Source: Topomyia yanbarensis (taxonomy: Eukaryota; Arthropoda; Insecta; Diptera; Culicidae). From it: a stretch of 64,000 nucleotides of DNA. The position numbers were made by a program, and so were the translations under genes. Positions 24,518 through 35,775 of this stretch are shown here, one piece after another. The notes beneath the pieces are model-generated. The model was given only the letters and a program-made list of their open reading frames with translations. It was not told where the DNA came from and ran no database searches. The number at the start of each line of letters is the position of its first letter. The stretch's first letter is position 1. The stretch covers positions 14,644,843 through 14,708,842 of the forward strand of contig NC_080671.1 of the NCBI RefSeq assembly GCF_030247195.1, in the 5' to 3' direction.

Positions 24518-25329
24518 AGTTATTTATATAGCTTTTCATTTTCTATGATATGTTTCAGCTCGATCCGATGTTTGTAACTTAGAAATTTTGCAGTCATCAG
24601 GTTCGCGCAAATGAAAATTTTTACATCGATAAGTGATCAAGTTCCATGTAGACAACTTGGAATTGTTCGGCGGTTATTTCTAGCGATTGCAGATAGAAAA
24701 AGGAAATACGATATTCGTTTTATCGAAATAATATTTGGCTAATTTAAATACTTTACTATTATATTGAACAATAAATAGGCGACAAAGGGTAATCTACAAA
24801 CAACAAGCTGTAACTTTTGAAGTATTCAAAATAGATATTTGATGTCTCCAGTAAAGTTATTTGCAAAAGTAAGAGCTATAAATTTGCTGAAGGCATCATC
24901 TCAATACAATCACTTCCAAGAAAATTTATGAAAATATCTCACTCGTAGGTGGATTAATCAGCAAAACAATAATACCAAAAGAAAGGCCATATTGCATCCA
25001 TTAAATTCTCCGAATATACTATTGACCTAAAATTAGCCGTTTTGGCGTTAACAATAGATTGCATGTATTTTGTCTTATTTGTGGATATGGGAAATGATAA
25101 AAATCTTATATCCATATTTAATGATAAATATCTCTTTTGGTAATAGCCAGATTTCAACAATCTATAATTCGTTCGAAAGGTATTCGTATAGGCTGTCCAA
25201 AGATATATAAAGTGTTAATCTATGTTGTCGATTTCGGCAGATAATTTAAAAAAAAACTGCTAAAACGCCATTTTTACATATTCAAACATTCATATCGTGG
25301 AAACTAAACATCAGAATCAAAAACAAATT
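24518..25329. other. Non-coding AT-rich stretch, no feature recognised
   Basis: No recognisable gene or element ends. Confidence 0.4.
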
Positions 25330-25535
25330 AATAACGTTCTGTGTGGCTAATAGGTCTTTCATTTAAAATTGTTTTGGATAAGATCGGTTCAGCCATTGCT
25401 GAGAAACACGAATGAGAGTTTGTCCGTTACATACACACACAGACATTGTCCCAAATCGTCGAGCTGAGTGGATTGGTATATAAGACTGAAAGTTTGAGCG
25501 AATTCTATACATTTCTTTTATAAGAAATGTAAAAA
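25330..25535 (+). repeat. CA-microsatellite repeat, 3' fragment
   Basis: It contains ATCGGTTCAGCCATTGCTGAG, a short ACACACAC tract, GTCGAGCTGAGTGGATTGG and a terminal TTTTATAAGAAATGTAAA, matching the 3' half of the repeat at 6900-7310. The copy is diverged. Confidence 0.6.
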
Positions 25536-25539
25536 GATA

Positions 25540-25705
25540 TTTGAAAAAAAAAACTTTTCCTTGTTCAAACTGATTTTTTTTCAGCGTTTTTTTTTATCGA
25601 AAACTGAACCAATGAAAGTCATAATCATCTCAGAATCCAATTTTCCAACTGCTAGTTGCGTGATACATGCAAAAAGTATAAGTAACGAATTTGGTATAGC
25701 ATCTT
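25540..25705 (+). repeat. Dispersed repeat E, internal fragment
   Basis: The block AACCAATGAAAGTCATAATC through AAAAGTATAAGTAACGAATT matches 60580-60670 and, inverted, 30100-30200. It is a fragment without termini. Confidence 0.55.
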
Positions 25706-27014
25706 AGACTGAACTGAAACGAAGCCGAAGGGATTAGTTTAACGAAGGTACTAGAATGCTTAGCGCACGACCAGACAACATGTTTATTATCGCGATAACG
25801 AGACCGCTCTTCACAACTTCACAACCTCAATACGCCGGAGATGGGCCTTCTACGTATAATGATTGTACATGACCCGAGATATCACCCGAATGAAGTCAAG
25901 ACCCTCATCCATTCTCTTAGATCAAAGTTTTTGATACCTTTGGGATTCCTAAACTTCCTTCGCTCCACGAAATTTGCCAATTTTCAAGTGTCCTCTGAGA
26001 AGAAATATTTAAAAACTTCTAATGCCAAAATGTCAACCTTCTCATTATCATTCTAATCCAAGTGTCCGCCTTCCCATTACCCGTAATGGAGCACTGCTAA
26101 AAAATTCAAACTAAGGTAATCTGCTATGATTTTTCAGATAAAGTACTCAAAAACTCCCATGTTTTTCCCAGGAAATACAAAGAGTGCTTTCCATGCTCTG
26201 TCAAACGAAGAGCCTCCTGTAACTGTTACGATGTGGGCATGGTCGTTGATAGGTAAATATAAAACCATCAATTTTGTGGGGAGAATGTTGGTAGCACAAC
26301 CTCTTTTATAATTATACTCACCACTACTGTCATAATAATTAGTATAAAAGCAACGCATAGCTGTCATCATATGACGAACGTTACGTGTATTCCAATCACA
26401 GGATGAATCGAATACCCAATGTACGCCCTAACCACCAGACGAAACATTGTTTCTCTGATGATCTGTCCGTTAATCCGTCGACGTACCGGTGCCAATAATC
26501 GCGTTTTCAGCTTTCAACAAGTTTTTCATTTGCATTTGTAGCGTCGCGTATATTGGGAAAAATTCGGGCGATCCGACGTTCAAAGTCCCTTTCGCGTACA
26601 ATTCTAAGGAGTCTCTGCCCACCACGAAGTAGGAGACTGTACACGCTTGTTCGCGTCGCGTATTCGTTTCGTCTGACCTTTAATCGTAGTGTAAATGCAT
26701 TGTGTAAAACCTGGGGGAAAATGTAGGGACTGAAATATAGGGACGCTTGGGGAGTCTCATGTCCCATTTGGAAATTCCTGCTAGTTTCCAAGATTACCGA
26801 GACCAGGAACCACTTACTTCGGTTTTGTAACAGCACCCTTCAACGGATACCCTCAGGCCTTCACGAGGAAGCTTAGGAGAGAAAACAGATTTTCTTCTTT
26901 CGGAAATTTATAGGCCCATTAGAAGATGGGATGGGATGGTCGGAGTGTCGTCTTTAGTGTACAAGGAAACATAAAAATTAGTCGTTGTCGGTGGCGTAGC
27001 GCTCTTTTGCATTT
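25706..27014. other. Non-coding stretch, one 109-codon frame of unknown status
   Basis: A minus-strand frame at 26507-26836 gives 109 residues rich in arginine (LLRIVRERDFERRIARIFP). I recognise no family and see no splice context. It is probably a chance or decayed frame. Confidence 0.3.
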
Positions 27015-29246
27015 GAGGGATATAATGAGAAATCGGCCGACCGCAAAATATGACCATCGTCGATTCGAACGAAACTTTGCAGCTGTGTTCGCTGTATGAA
27101 TCTCCATGATATTATCTGGCAATTGGAATATTTTGATACAAGAGTAATTTTTTAAAAGGGCGTAAACGTTTCTACGTGTATGAATTTCAAAATTTTTTTG
27201 TTCGATTATTGTATTTTATACAGCAAAACTATCTGAGAACAAGTTACAGGGAATGAATACTCCTGTCCGAAAAAATATACACTGAACAAAGTGTTGTGTC
27301 ATTTTTCAAAAAAACAAAAATTTGTGATAAAAATTTAAATTGCGAAAAAATCCATTTTTTTAAATTTTTTATATTTTGTTACCAAAAACCTAAAAAGAAA
27401 AGAAACATTTTTATTGTGATTGCATGATGGAGAAAAAATCGGTAAAAAAGTTTTCCTAACAATAACTTCGTACATGTTTTTAAATTTCATATTAATTGAC
27501 ATACAAAATTGTAATTTTATTACAGAATATAATTCTAAGCACCATTTAAAATCAAAATGAATTTAACAAAAATCTTCCAAAATGCGATAGTTTTCGAGAT
27601 ATTTGAAATTTTGCTACTTCAAAAACAATTAATTCGTGTAATTATGCTCTTTTTAAAAGTTATTCGCGTTACCCCATCAAAAAATGTCAAAAATTTAATG
27701 TTTATCGTTTTAAAGATGTAAAAGCAACCTTTTTAGTGTATTTGGATCATGGAGAAGCTTTCAATAAAAAAGTTTTCCTAACAACAACTTTTGACATTTT
27801 TTTATAATTCTTACTATTTGCAGTCAAAAATACAATTTTCTTTTTGAATATGATTTTAAACGCCATTTTAAATCGAAATGCTCTTAACAAAAATTTTCTA
27901 AAATGTAGTAGTTCTCGAGATATTTTAACTTTTGTTTTAACAACACAATTATTTTGTTTTATTACGACCTTTTCATACGTTAGTCGCGTTTCTCCATTAA
28001 CAATAATAGGTTTTTCAAAAGGCCCGTAAACTTTCGTGCAACTTTTTCTTTGTCATCAAGGCGATATTGTAAACCATTTGAAAGTTACATGAAAGCAACC
28101 AAAATATATTTCAACCATAGGGTCTGTTGATTAAACTATATAGCTGAATCATATATTGGTTGTTTTCATGTAACTTTCAAATGGTTTACAATATCGCCTT
28201 GATGTCAAAGAGAAAGTTTACGGGCCTTTTGAAAAATCTATAATTGTTAATAAAGAAACGCGACTAACTTATGAAAAGGTCGTAATAAAACAAAATAATT
28301 GTGTTGTTAAAACAAAAGTTAAAATATCTCGAGAACTACTACATTTTAGAAATTTTTTGTTAAGAGCATTTCGATTTAAAATGGCGTTTAGAATCATATT
28401 CAAAAAGAAAATTGTATTTTTGACTGCAAATAGTAAGAATTATAAAAAAATGTCAAAAATTGTTGTTAGGAAAACTTTTTTATTGAAAGCTTCTCCAGGA
28501 TCCAAATACACTAAAAAAGTTGCGTTTACGTCTTTAAAACGATAAACATTAAATTTTTGACATTTTTTGATGGGGTAACGCGAATAACTTTTAAAAAGAG
28601 CATGATTACATGAATTAATTGTTTTTGAAGTAGCAAAATTTCAAATATCTCGAAAACTATCGCATTTTAGAAAATTTTTGTTAAATGCATTTTGATTTTA
28701 AATGGTGCTTAGAATTATATTCTGTCATAGAATTACAATTTTGTATGTCTATTAGTATGAAATTTAAAAACATGTACGAAGTTATTGTTAGGAAAACTTT
28801 TTTACCGATTTTTTCTCCATCATGCAATCACATTCAAAATGTTTCTTTTCTCTTTAGATTTTTGGTAACAAAATATAAAAAATTTAAAAGAATGGGTTTT
28901 TTCGCAATTTAAATTTTTATCATAAATTTTTGTTTTTTTTTTTTTTTAAAATGACAACATTTTTTTCAGTGTATATTTTTTTCAGACAGAAGTATTCATT
29001 CCCTGTAACTCGTTCTCAGATAGTTTTGCTGTATAAAATACAGCAATCGAACAAAAAAAAATTGAAATTCATCCACGTAGAAACGTTTACGCCCTTTTGA
29101 AAAGTTGCTCTTGAGTCAAAATAATCTTATTACCTGTGGAAAATATTTAGTCTTGCATGACGGTGAAACGTGTAAAGTTTCATTGGAATCTAAGATGGTC
29201 GGTCACGATTTTAAAGATTTTCGGACGGATCTTCGTGGAATTCCTC
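27015..29246. mobile_element. Foldback family A, 2.2 kb copy with about 1.1-kb arms
   Basis: The left arm (27015-28106) and right arm (28152-29246) are inverted copies around a 45-bp centre. The left edge reads GAGGGATATAATGAG and the right edge reads GGAATTCCTC. Arms are close in the inner kilobase and more diverged in the outer 230 bp, where CGGTCGGCCGA has become CGGTCACGATT. No transposase is present. The frames in the arms come from AT-rich sequence. A half copy lies at 38858-39225 and a third, internally deleted copy at 59085-59730. Confidence 0.75.
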
Positions 29247-29539
29247 TACTGGAGCGTTCCTTAAAAGAATGTTTCATTTTGTCCCCACATAATTTATATG
29301 CGGGATATGTCGAGAGATCATGCGGAGTCTCTCCATAGTAGGTAAACTTTTCATGATTCTCTTCGCATTTTCCATAGCGTGCCTTGTTTATAAATAAGTC
29401 ACTGTAGGCCCAATTGTTTGGAACGACGGCTGTTCAGGCCTCGCGGCACAAAAAGGCGAACAAGTAGATCAAAGTTTGGAAGAGCGGATTCGACGAAAGG
29501 TTCGAAATGAGGTTGATGGAAAATAAGTTGTTTTTATAT

Positions 29540-30508
29540 ACTTCTTGATTTTTCCTGAACGCAATTGCTTGCGAACTAGAATAATCACTGGCCGAAGCAA
29601 AAGGTTCTTGTAGGAGCGAACACCATAGGGATCATCCATAAATGACGTAGCATTATATGAGGGAGGGGGGACTTTGGTATTTTGTGATAATGTGTGACGA
29701 CAAGGGGTAGGGGGTCATGTCATGCTACGTGGCTTTTTTAAACGGGAATAACCAACATCGTTTTTTATATTTTTTAAAAAAATTGCAGGGACAATGGGGG
29801 GGGGTAGAATAACCGTGAAGCTACGTAATTAGCAGGGGGTATTTAGAGGTTTGTGAAGAAATGCTACGATGGGGGAGGGGGTGTTAAAAATCACTCAAAA
29901 AATGCTACGTCATTTATGGATCCTCCCATACTTCGCAATTAAGGCCCTTGTTGGAGACTACACCATCAATCTCTACTTCCCGGGCGAGTACATAGACAAG
30001 ATACTTCTTCGTACACGGCCAAGTGGTATTTAGGTAAATCTCGCATATATCGATGATATTAAATGGCTCATCTTTGCTCTTATTCAAGTTTGTTATGAAT
30101 ATATACCAAATTCGTTACTGAAACTTTTTGCATGTATCAGGCAACTAGCAGTTGGGAAATTGGATTCTGAGATGATTATGACTTTCATTGGTTTAGTTTT
30201 CGACAAAAATACACTGAAAAAATAAATTTAGTTTACACAGGAAAAGTTGTTTTTAAAATAATTTTTTTTCTTTAAAAGTGCCCAACTTGAAAATCACTCC
30301 TACAACATTTTTTGTAGGATTTGTCATTTTTGGACTATAGCCATTTTGAAAAAAATGGTTAAAAAACTTTGACCCTCTTCAAATGACAGTCTAGATCATT
30401 AAAAAAAAGAAGTGGCTTTTTGTGACAAAGTTATCACGTAAAAAGAGTTTCATTAAAATCTGAGAGGGTGCTGCCAACTCTGAATACGATGTAGCGCGAA
30501 ATTCGTCT
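29540..30508 (-). repeat. Dispersed repeat E, long copy hosting a MITE
   Basis: Read on the minus strand it begins with the GACGAATTTCGCGC terminus at about 30508 and ends in a decayed coding stretch near 29560. The stretch on the complementary strand (29940-30040) resembles the one at 60721-60924, which reads GRSKGFLKERTSYFAIK and NPYFLVHRQDTSSY. A 300-bp MITE interrupts it at 29628-29927. I cannot name the protein family. Confidence 0.6.
29628..29927. mobile_element. 300-bp MITE with 3-bp duplication ATA
   Basis: The left end reads GGGATCATCCATAAATGACG and the reverse complement of the right end reads GGGAGGATCCATAAATGACG, so the terminal inverted repeats span about 29 bp. ATA flanks both sides (29625-29627, 29928-29930). 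The empty site is seen at about 60850, where the paralogous repeat E carries one uninterrupted copy of the same sequence. A 3-bp duplication and G-rich ends fit PIF/Harbinger-type MITEs, though the usual TWA target is not met, so the superfamily is tentative. Confidence 0.8.
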
Positions 30509-31141
30509 TAATCCTTCCATCCTGGGCACCTGGCACTGGGCTCCTGAATGTCGCATTTTTACAAATAAAATGTGAATAACGATAAAGATAAATTAGCACT
30601 GCATTGTGGCGTAATTAACTCTTCGTCAATTAACATTTGATGCAAACTTCTGAAAAAAAAAGAATCTTGTTTCAAACAATATTTTTTCTCGTTCAGGCGG
30701 TTTAAATCAAGATATAGAAAAAACTGCGAAGAAAATGAGCCAAATTTTAGGACAAATGACCCATAGAGGTTAAATCCCCGATAAACAATAATAAAAATAA
30801 TGAACAAAATTTGACTTTTCAAAAATGTGTCCAAAGTGGTTGAAATTTTTTTATGAGAATTACACATAGTTTTTCATACGTTCTATATGAAAATGTATAA
30901 CTTTTTTCAAAATGCATAAAATATTTAGAAAGTTGCTATAGTTTGAACACATAATGCAAAGTCTGAATCATATTGTTTTCGGATTTAAAAAGACAATCGT
31001 TTTGTTCGAAAATTCACAGAGTAGCAGGTCAATTTTTTAATTCTATTTATTTTTTAACTTTCCAGCATATGGTCGGACTTAATCTAGTTTCAAACCGTTC
31101 CAAGCCTGTTGGAATAAAAAATAAAGATGTTGAAATAACAT
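30509..31141. other. Non-coding AT-rich stretch, no feature recognised
   Basis: Small frames at 30559-30867 and 30973-31203 have no recognisable domain. Confidence 0.4.
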
Positions 31142-33165
31142 GGTATGATTTCGTTCATATTTCTTTTTCTTTTTTTTCGAGATTTGTCCTACTAGAGCTG
31201 TAGAGCTAGGTTCTCGGAAGGGCTCCCCGTCAGAATCACATACTACAATTTGCAGACGAGACAGATCATCGCGAAGAGCTCGAGCATTTGTACGTTAACG
31301 TGTTCGATAGCGTGTGCCTTTGTATGTCGCGTGTGCTAACGTGTATGTAACTTCGCGTGCATAAATTCTATATAAATGCCGTTTGCTTTCGCATATTCGC
31401 GTGTATTCTAGAATGATCGCGCGAGGACCGTGAATCTGATACTTAATTTTTCGTGTGCGGTGCAGATTCTAGTAAATAGTGGGTTCTTACATATCACTAG
31501 AGTTCTCAGTCATGTCGCCAAGGAACGTGTTACCTTGTGGATATGAGCTTTATTTTTCGATTGGTATAACTGAATGTTTGGACCTAAGTTACTAGAATTG
31601 AGGATAAAGATTTCCGGACGTAACCGATTCATGATCGCGCGCGTTTGCTGGTTCGCTTTTGAGACAGCGTTTGTAACTTCGTAAGTACTAAAACGTTCAC
31701 GTTTTTACCGGATTGTTGCGATCGCGAATGTAGGTGTGCGTAGATGATCGCGAAGGGCTGAAGTATCGTTTGTTGACGTGTTTGTCGCGTGTGCTCGTGT
31801 GTATGTACCACGCGGACCGTCATTCTGATATTTAGTTTTTGGTGTACGGATCACATTCTGATAGGGAGTGAGTTACTCCATATCACTAGATTTCCCGGTC
31901 ATGTCGCCATGGATCGTGTTGTCCAGTGTATATGAGAGCTTTCTTTTTAATTGATTCAATTGAAGGCACGGACCTAGACTTCTGGAATCGAGGATAGAGA
32001 CTTTCGGACGTGAACGATTCATGATCGCGCGAGTGCGGGGGAGTGCAGGTTCACGCTTGAGACTGCGTTTGAGAGATTGCAAGTGCTGAGACGTTCATAT
32101 TATCACCGGGATGTTATAATGTCTGGAAGAGCGCGGGTATAGGTTGCGTGGATGGTCGCGAAGGGCTCGCGCATGTTTATATTTGTTTGTCGCGTGTATG
32201 TGACTTTGTGTGTATACATTCGATTTTTAAGTAGTTCAGTGGATATGAGCATTATATTTTTGATTGGTTCACCTGAAGCCATTGGATTTATGCTACTAGG
32301 GCCGTGAATAGGGGATTCGAGTCGAAACCGATTCATGATCTCGCGAACACGGGCATTTGGAGGTTCACTCTCGTGGACGGGATTGTTAATTTATAAGTGC
32401 TAAACCATTCACTTAGTCACCGGGGTGTTATGCTTTTTACGAGATCGTGGGTGTGGTCGTGCGTGGATGATCGCCAAGGACTCGAGCGTTTGTATGTGAA
32501 CGTTTTTGTCGCGTGTGCTAGTATGTATGTAACTTCGCGTGGACACATTATTTTTATAAGCGTGTGGCCATTCGCATGTTCGCGTATTCTTCAATGATCA
32601 CGCGTGGACGTCTTGTCTAGTTTTTATTTCTATTGGTCCAACTAAAGGCATGAATTGGGCTGCTAAGATCAAGGGCGGAGACTTCCGGACGTGACCGATT
32701 CATGATTGCGCGAGCTTAGGTTCTTAGGTTCCAACGTTCACCTAATCAATCGGGGTGTTTGAATATTGGCGAGATAGCGGGCGGTCGTATTTGTGACCAG
32801 GTTTGTGTTATCGCGTAGGCCACGTTTGTACGTTTGGAATGAGTGATTGTTAGTGTATATGAGAGAATAAGCAATTTGTGTTAGTGAGTGTCAGCATGGA
32901 TCTAATTGAAAATATAGCAAAAAAAGAAGGGTGCCTGCAGAGAGAATTGGGCCCTAAATTGTATATTATTTGACCATGGCAGTGGATAATAAAGGTCGCC
33001 AAGTTAAGTACTAAAATTGATCACAATGTAGCTTAACTAAAAAGAAAATAATCGTATCCCAAGTTTCTGTGATATAATCACTGTAATACTGCTTTGGTGG
33101 AAAAGCCCCCGGACCACATCAAGGTACAGTATCATGCCGAGGGGGTATGATTTCGTTCATATTTC
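31142..33165 (-). mobile_element. Retroposed CpG-rich tandem array, copy 1
   Basis: An exact 22-bp direct repeat (beginning GGTATGATTTCG) lies at 31142-31163 and 33144-33165. Between them is a 1980-bp body. Read on the minus strand, the body ends in CGAAAAAAAAGAAAAA directly against the repeat, which is the layout of an A-tailed target-primed retrotransposition. Most of the body is four or five tandem units of about 310-480 bp, much richer in CpG than the flanks, each with CATATCACTAGA, GATTCATGATCGCGCG and GATCGCGAAGGGCT-type landmarks. No reverse transcriptase or other protein was recognised. It may be a satellite-containing non-coding RNA or a defective non-LTR element with promoter monomers. 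Confidence 0.8.
31200..32870. repeat. CpG-rich tandem repeat units, array 1
   Basis: The landmark GATTCATGATCGCGCG recurs near 31626, 32017, 32331 and 32697, giving steps of about 390, 314 and 366 bp. CATATCACTAGA occurs near 31491 and 31878. Units differ by internal deletions and substitutions, so the array is not freshly amplified. Confidence 0.8.
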
Positions 33166-34536
33166 GCACATTTTGTTATGCCTTGATAGCTTTCATGATG
33201 GGCGATGAACAATTGAATTGTAAAATTTAATTTATTTTTCCGAGCTGATTGAATAGGCTGATCATGAGAGAAATCTATTACATCTCTGTTGTTCTATTGT
33301 TCCAGCCATCTAATTTAATATTTCCAGTAAAATCCAATTTCAATTATAAGCAAATCTTAAATTGAAAATCCTGGCACTAGCTTTGAAGTTTGGCGAAGAG
33401 CTTTTTACAGTTAATAAGAATAACTCGTGCGTACTCACCATGCATTTGCGATTAAGATACTAGCATGACCCCGAGCGAAGCGAAAAGTTTTCTTCCGAAA
33501 CAAGTCATGCCAAGCCTCGTGCTCTCTGCTGTAAGCAGCAATTCTACGTTCAACATGTTGGCTCGATGGAAATGCTGATAAGCAAATCTGGTTTCGTAAT
33601 TTTTCCATCTGTTGAAAAGCCTCTCCCAGACTGGCTGACGAGTGTTTTTTTTTACTTTTCAACAGAAAAACGAACTGCCGACGTGCTTATTAAATGGGTG
33701 AAATAAGGCAGTAAGCTCGTGTTTTGCCGCAGGAGTCTACTTTCGGCACCAGCAAAGATAAAACAAAGAGTGGCTTTGACTGAGTGTATACATGTGGAAA
33801 ATCATTTACTAAAGTCCCTGAAGTGGAAGTGTATTCTGGAACGCTCCAATTTTCACCTTTTGATGAGGTGAAACTTTTCGTGTCAGATGAAAATCATGCC
33901 GCGGTTGATGTATGGTTTCGCAGGTCGCTCGTTTAGCGTATTCTGTAATGAACAGAACAATAGCGCACATAATTTAACACTGGAAGCAATGTTGGTGCTG
34001 GTTGAAAGACAACTGGGATCGGTTGTTTAACATTTGAACGCATTGCTATTTGGCGGGTCTAATTAAATTCCATCCAGCAAAGCTTCACACACACACACAG
34101 CTGGATTTATCAGAGTTCGTATTATTGGTTTGCATGCTGACGTCAGAATTTGCAACCAAAAATTCGATTGGATTCTGGAGCCATTGACGAATGAATTTAG
34201 GCTGATTGACAATTAATAATACCTTTGTGAGTTCTAGCACCAATTTATGAAAACTGATAATCACTTTAATTTAATTTCTAAAAAAAGTTATGGATGTATT
34301 TTGGACAGCTCGGCACTTTATCCATTAAAAATTTCCGCTTTTCTCTTTTCATTCACAGTTTCGGTTCTTATTGGACATTTTTCGAACAATTAAAATGTTG
34401 TGTTCGTTATCTGATGGATTCTGCCCATAAATGTTAAACCTGTTCTAATGATATAATATATGTTAATAAAAGTGTAGAATTAGACCAATCGTGATAATTT
34501 TTTTGTTTATTTTATTTTGTTTGCAGCTCTGACAAT
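33166..34536. other. Non-coding stretch, no feature recognised
   Basis: A short (AC)n run near 34086-34099 is present. The 75-codon minus frame at 33435-33662 has no recognised domain. Confidence 0.4.
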
Positions 34537-34636
34537 AGTACTACAAGATACCGCTATCTATACACAGTGGTCCCGAATGTCAATAGGTTAAAGGGACCAC
34601 TTCAAATAAATAAAATCTAATCTAAGTACTACAAGA
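34537..34636 (+). mobile_element. 76-bp 5'-truncated retroelement fragment with 12-bp duplication
   Basis: AGTACTACAAGA occurs exactly at 34537-34548 and 34625-34636. The 76-bp insert between them ends AAATAAATAAAATCTAATCT on the plus strand. An A-rich 3' tail next to a 12-bp direct repeat is the signature of a severely 5'-truncated non-LTR insertion. The insert is too short to name the family. Confidence 0.7.
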
Positions 34637-35767
34637 ATTTTGACAGCTATGTATTCATTTTTTTATGAATTAACAGGCAACAGTATGGCGAAATTCAACT
34701 TCTTGAAAAAATCCGCTAAGCACCCATATCTAGTAAGAAGAGAAGAAAAATCCTATTTAATGAAGACGGAAACGGCAACCTCTAATCAAGAAAATATTAA
34801 AACAGTGGTTTAATTACAAAAGTTACACTTATCTGAGACACTCATGAGCCCGCTGAAATTTTATTTAGTTGTTCCTTAGCAGCAACCACGAACAAAATTC
34901 AAATCTTGCATTCTATATGTCTAACCGGTATTAAAACACCGTCAGTATTCATATTTCCACGGAACAGAGGATCGTCGTACTTTCATGGGCCCGAGATTGC
35001 TATTCTAATGCCCAACCAAACCAAATGGAGCGGTGAAAAAATGCGTATACATTAATTTCCACCATCTAGCTTATTGCGTTATTGCGAATTGATAGCCCCA
35101 AACCATCAAGACGGCGGTTTTCCTGGCATGGCAACAGGGGAAAATTCCCTCCAACCAGTCACATAATCCAGCTAGAGGGGACGTCTCCTGTAGCAAACAG
35201 AGCACATTCTTTCGGGTGTTGCCCAGGTTGCCACCGTTGCTACACGGTGCCATTAAATCGGTAAATTTATTACTTTGACCCCTAAAATGCACTAAGTACT
35301 TTGCCACGACAACAACGACAAAAGCTCTACTGAAGCAGGTTCCGTTGCCGGCGGCGGCTTGGAAAGGTTTGCGTGCAATCTAGTACCTACTCACGGTGGA
35401 AGGCCACATTCGAGTGAATCTGTTAAATAGTGAGGCAAAAATCGAAAGATGTTAATAGCGGTACACAATAAATTACTGCGTTCAAGATGGCAGAAGTGGG
35501 TCAGAGAGAAGCCAATTTAGGAAGAGAGTAGATTACTTTCAACTGATCTAGTCGACCGAATCCTTTAAAGTCAAAACGGAAATCGCCGTTTCTAACGTAG
35601 TTTTTGGTCCTAGTTAACAATATCGGAACAAAATTCCATCGTTATCAAACGAAAACTTTAATCTTTTTAACCGCTGTTGGAAGCCATGTCAGTGATTTGG
35701 GTTCTTGAATGATACAAGAATATGATTTCAGAACAGTAAAAAGTTTACGCTATTTTGTATTCAACAG
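34637..35767. other. Non-coding stretch, no feature recognised
   Basis: The overlapping frames at 35071-35307 have no recognised domain. Confidence 0.4.
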
Positions 35768-35775
35768 ATATTGAT

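Noticed and set aside
32881..32960. Short plus-strand ORF starting MDLIENIAKKEG at the array end
   Set aside because: The element is oriented on the minus strand by its A-tail, and the frame closes after about 25 codons.
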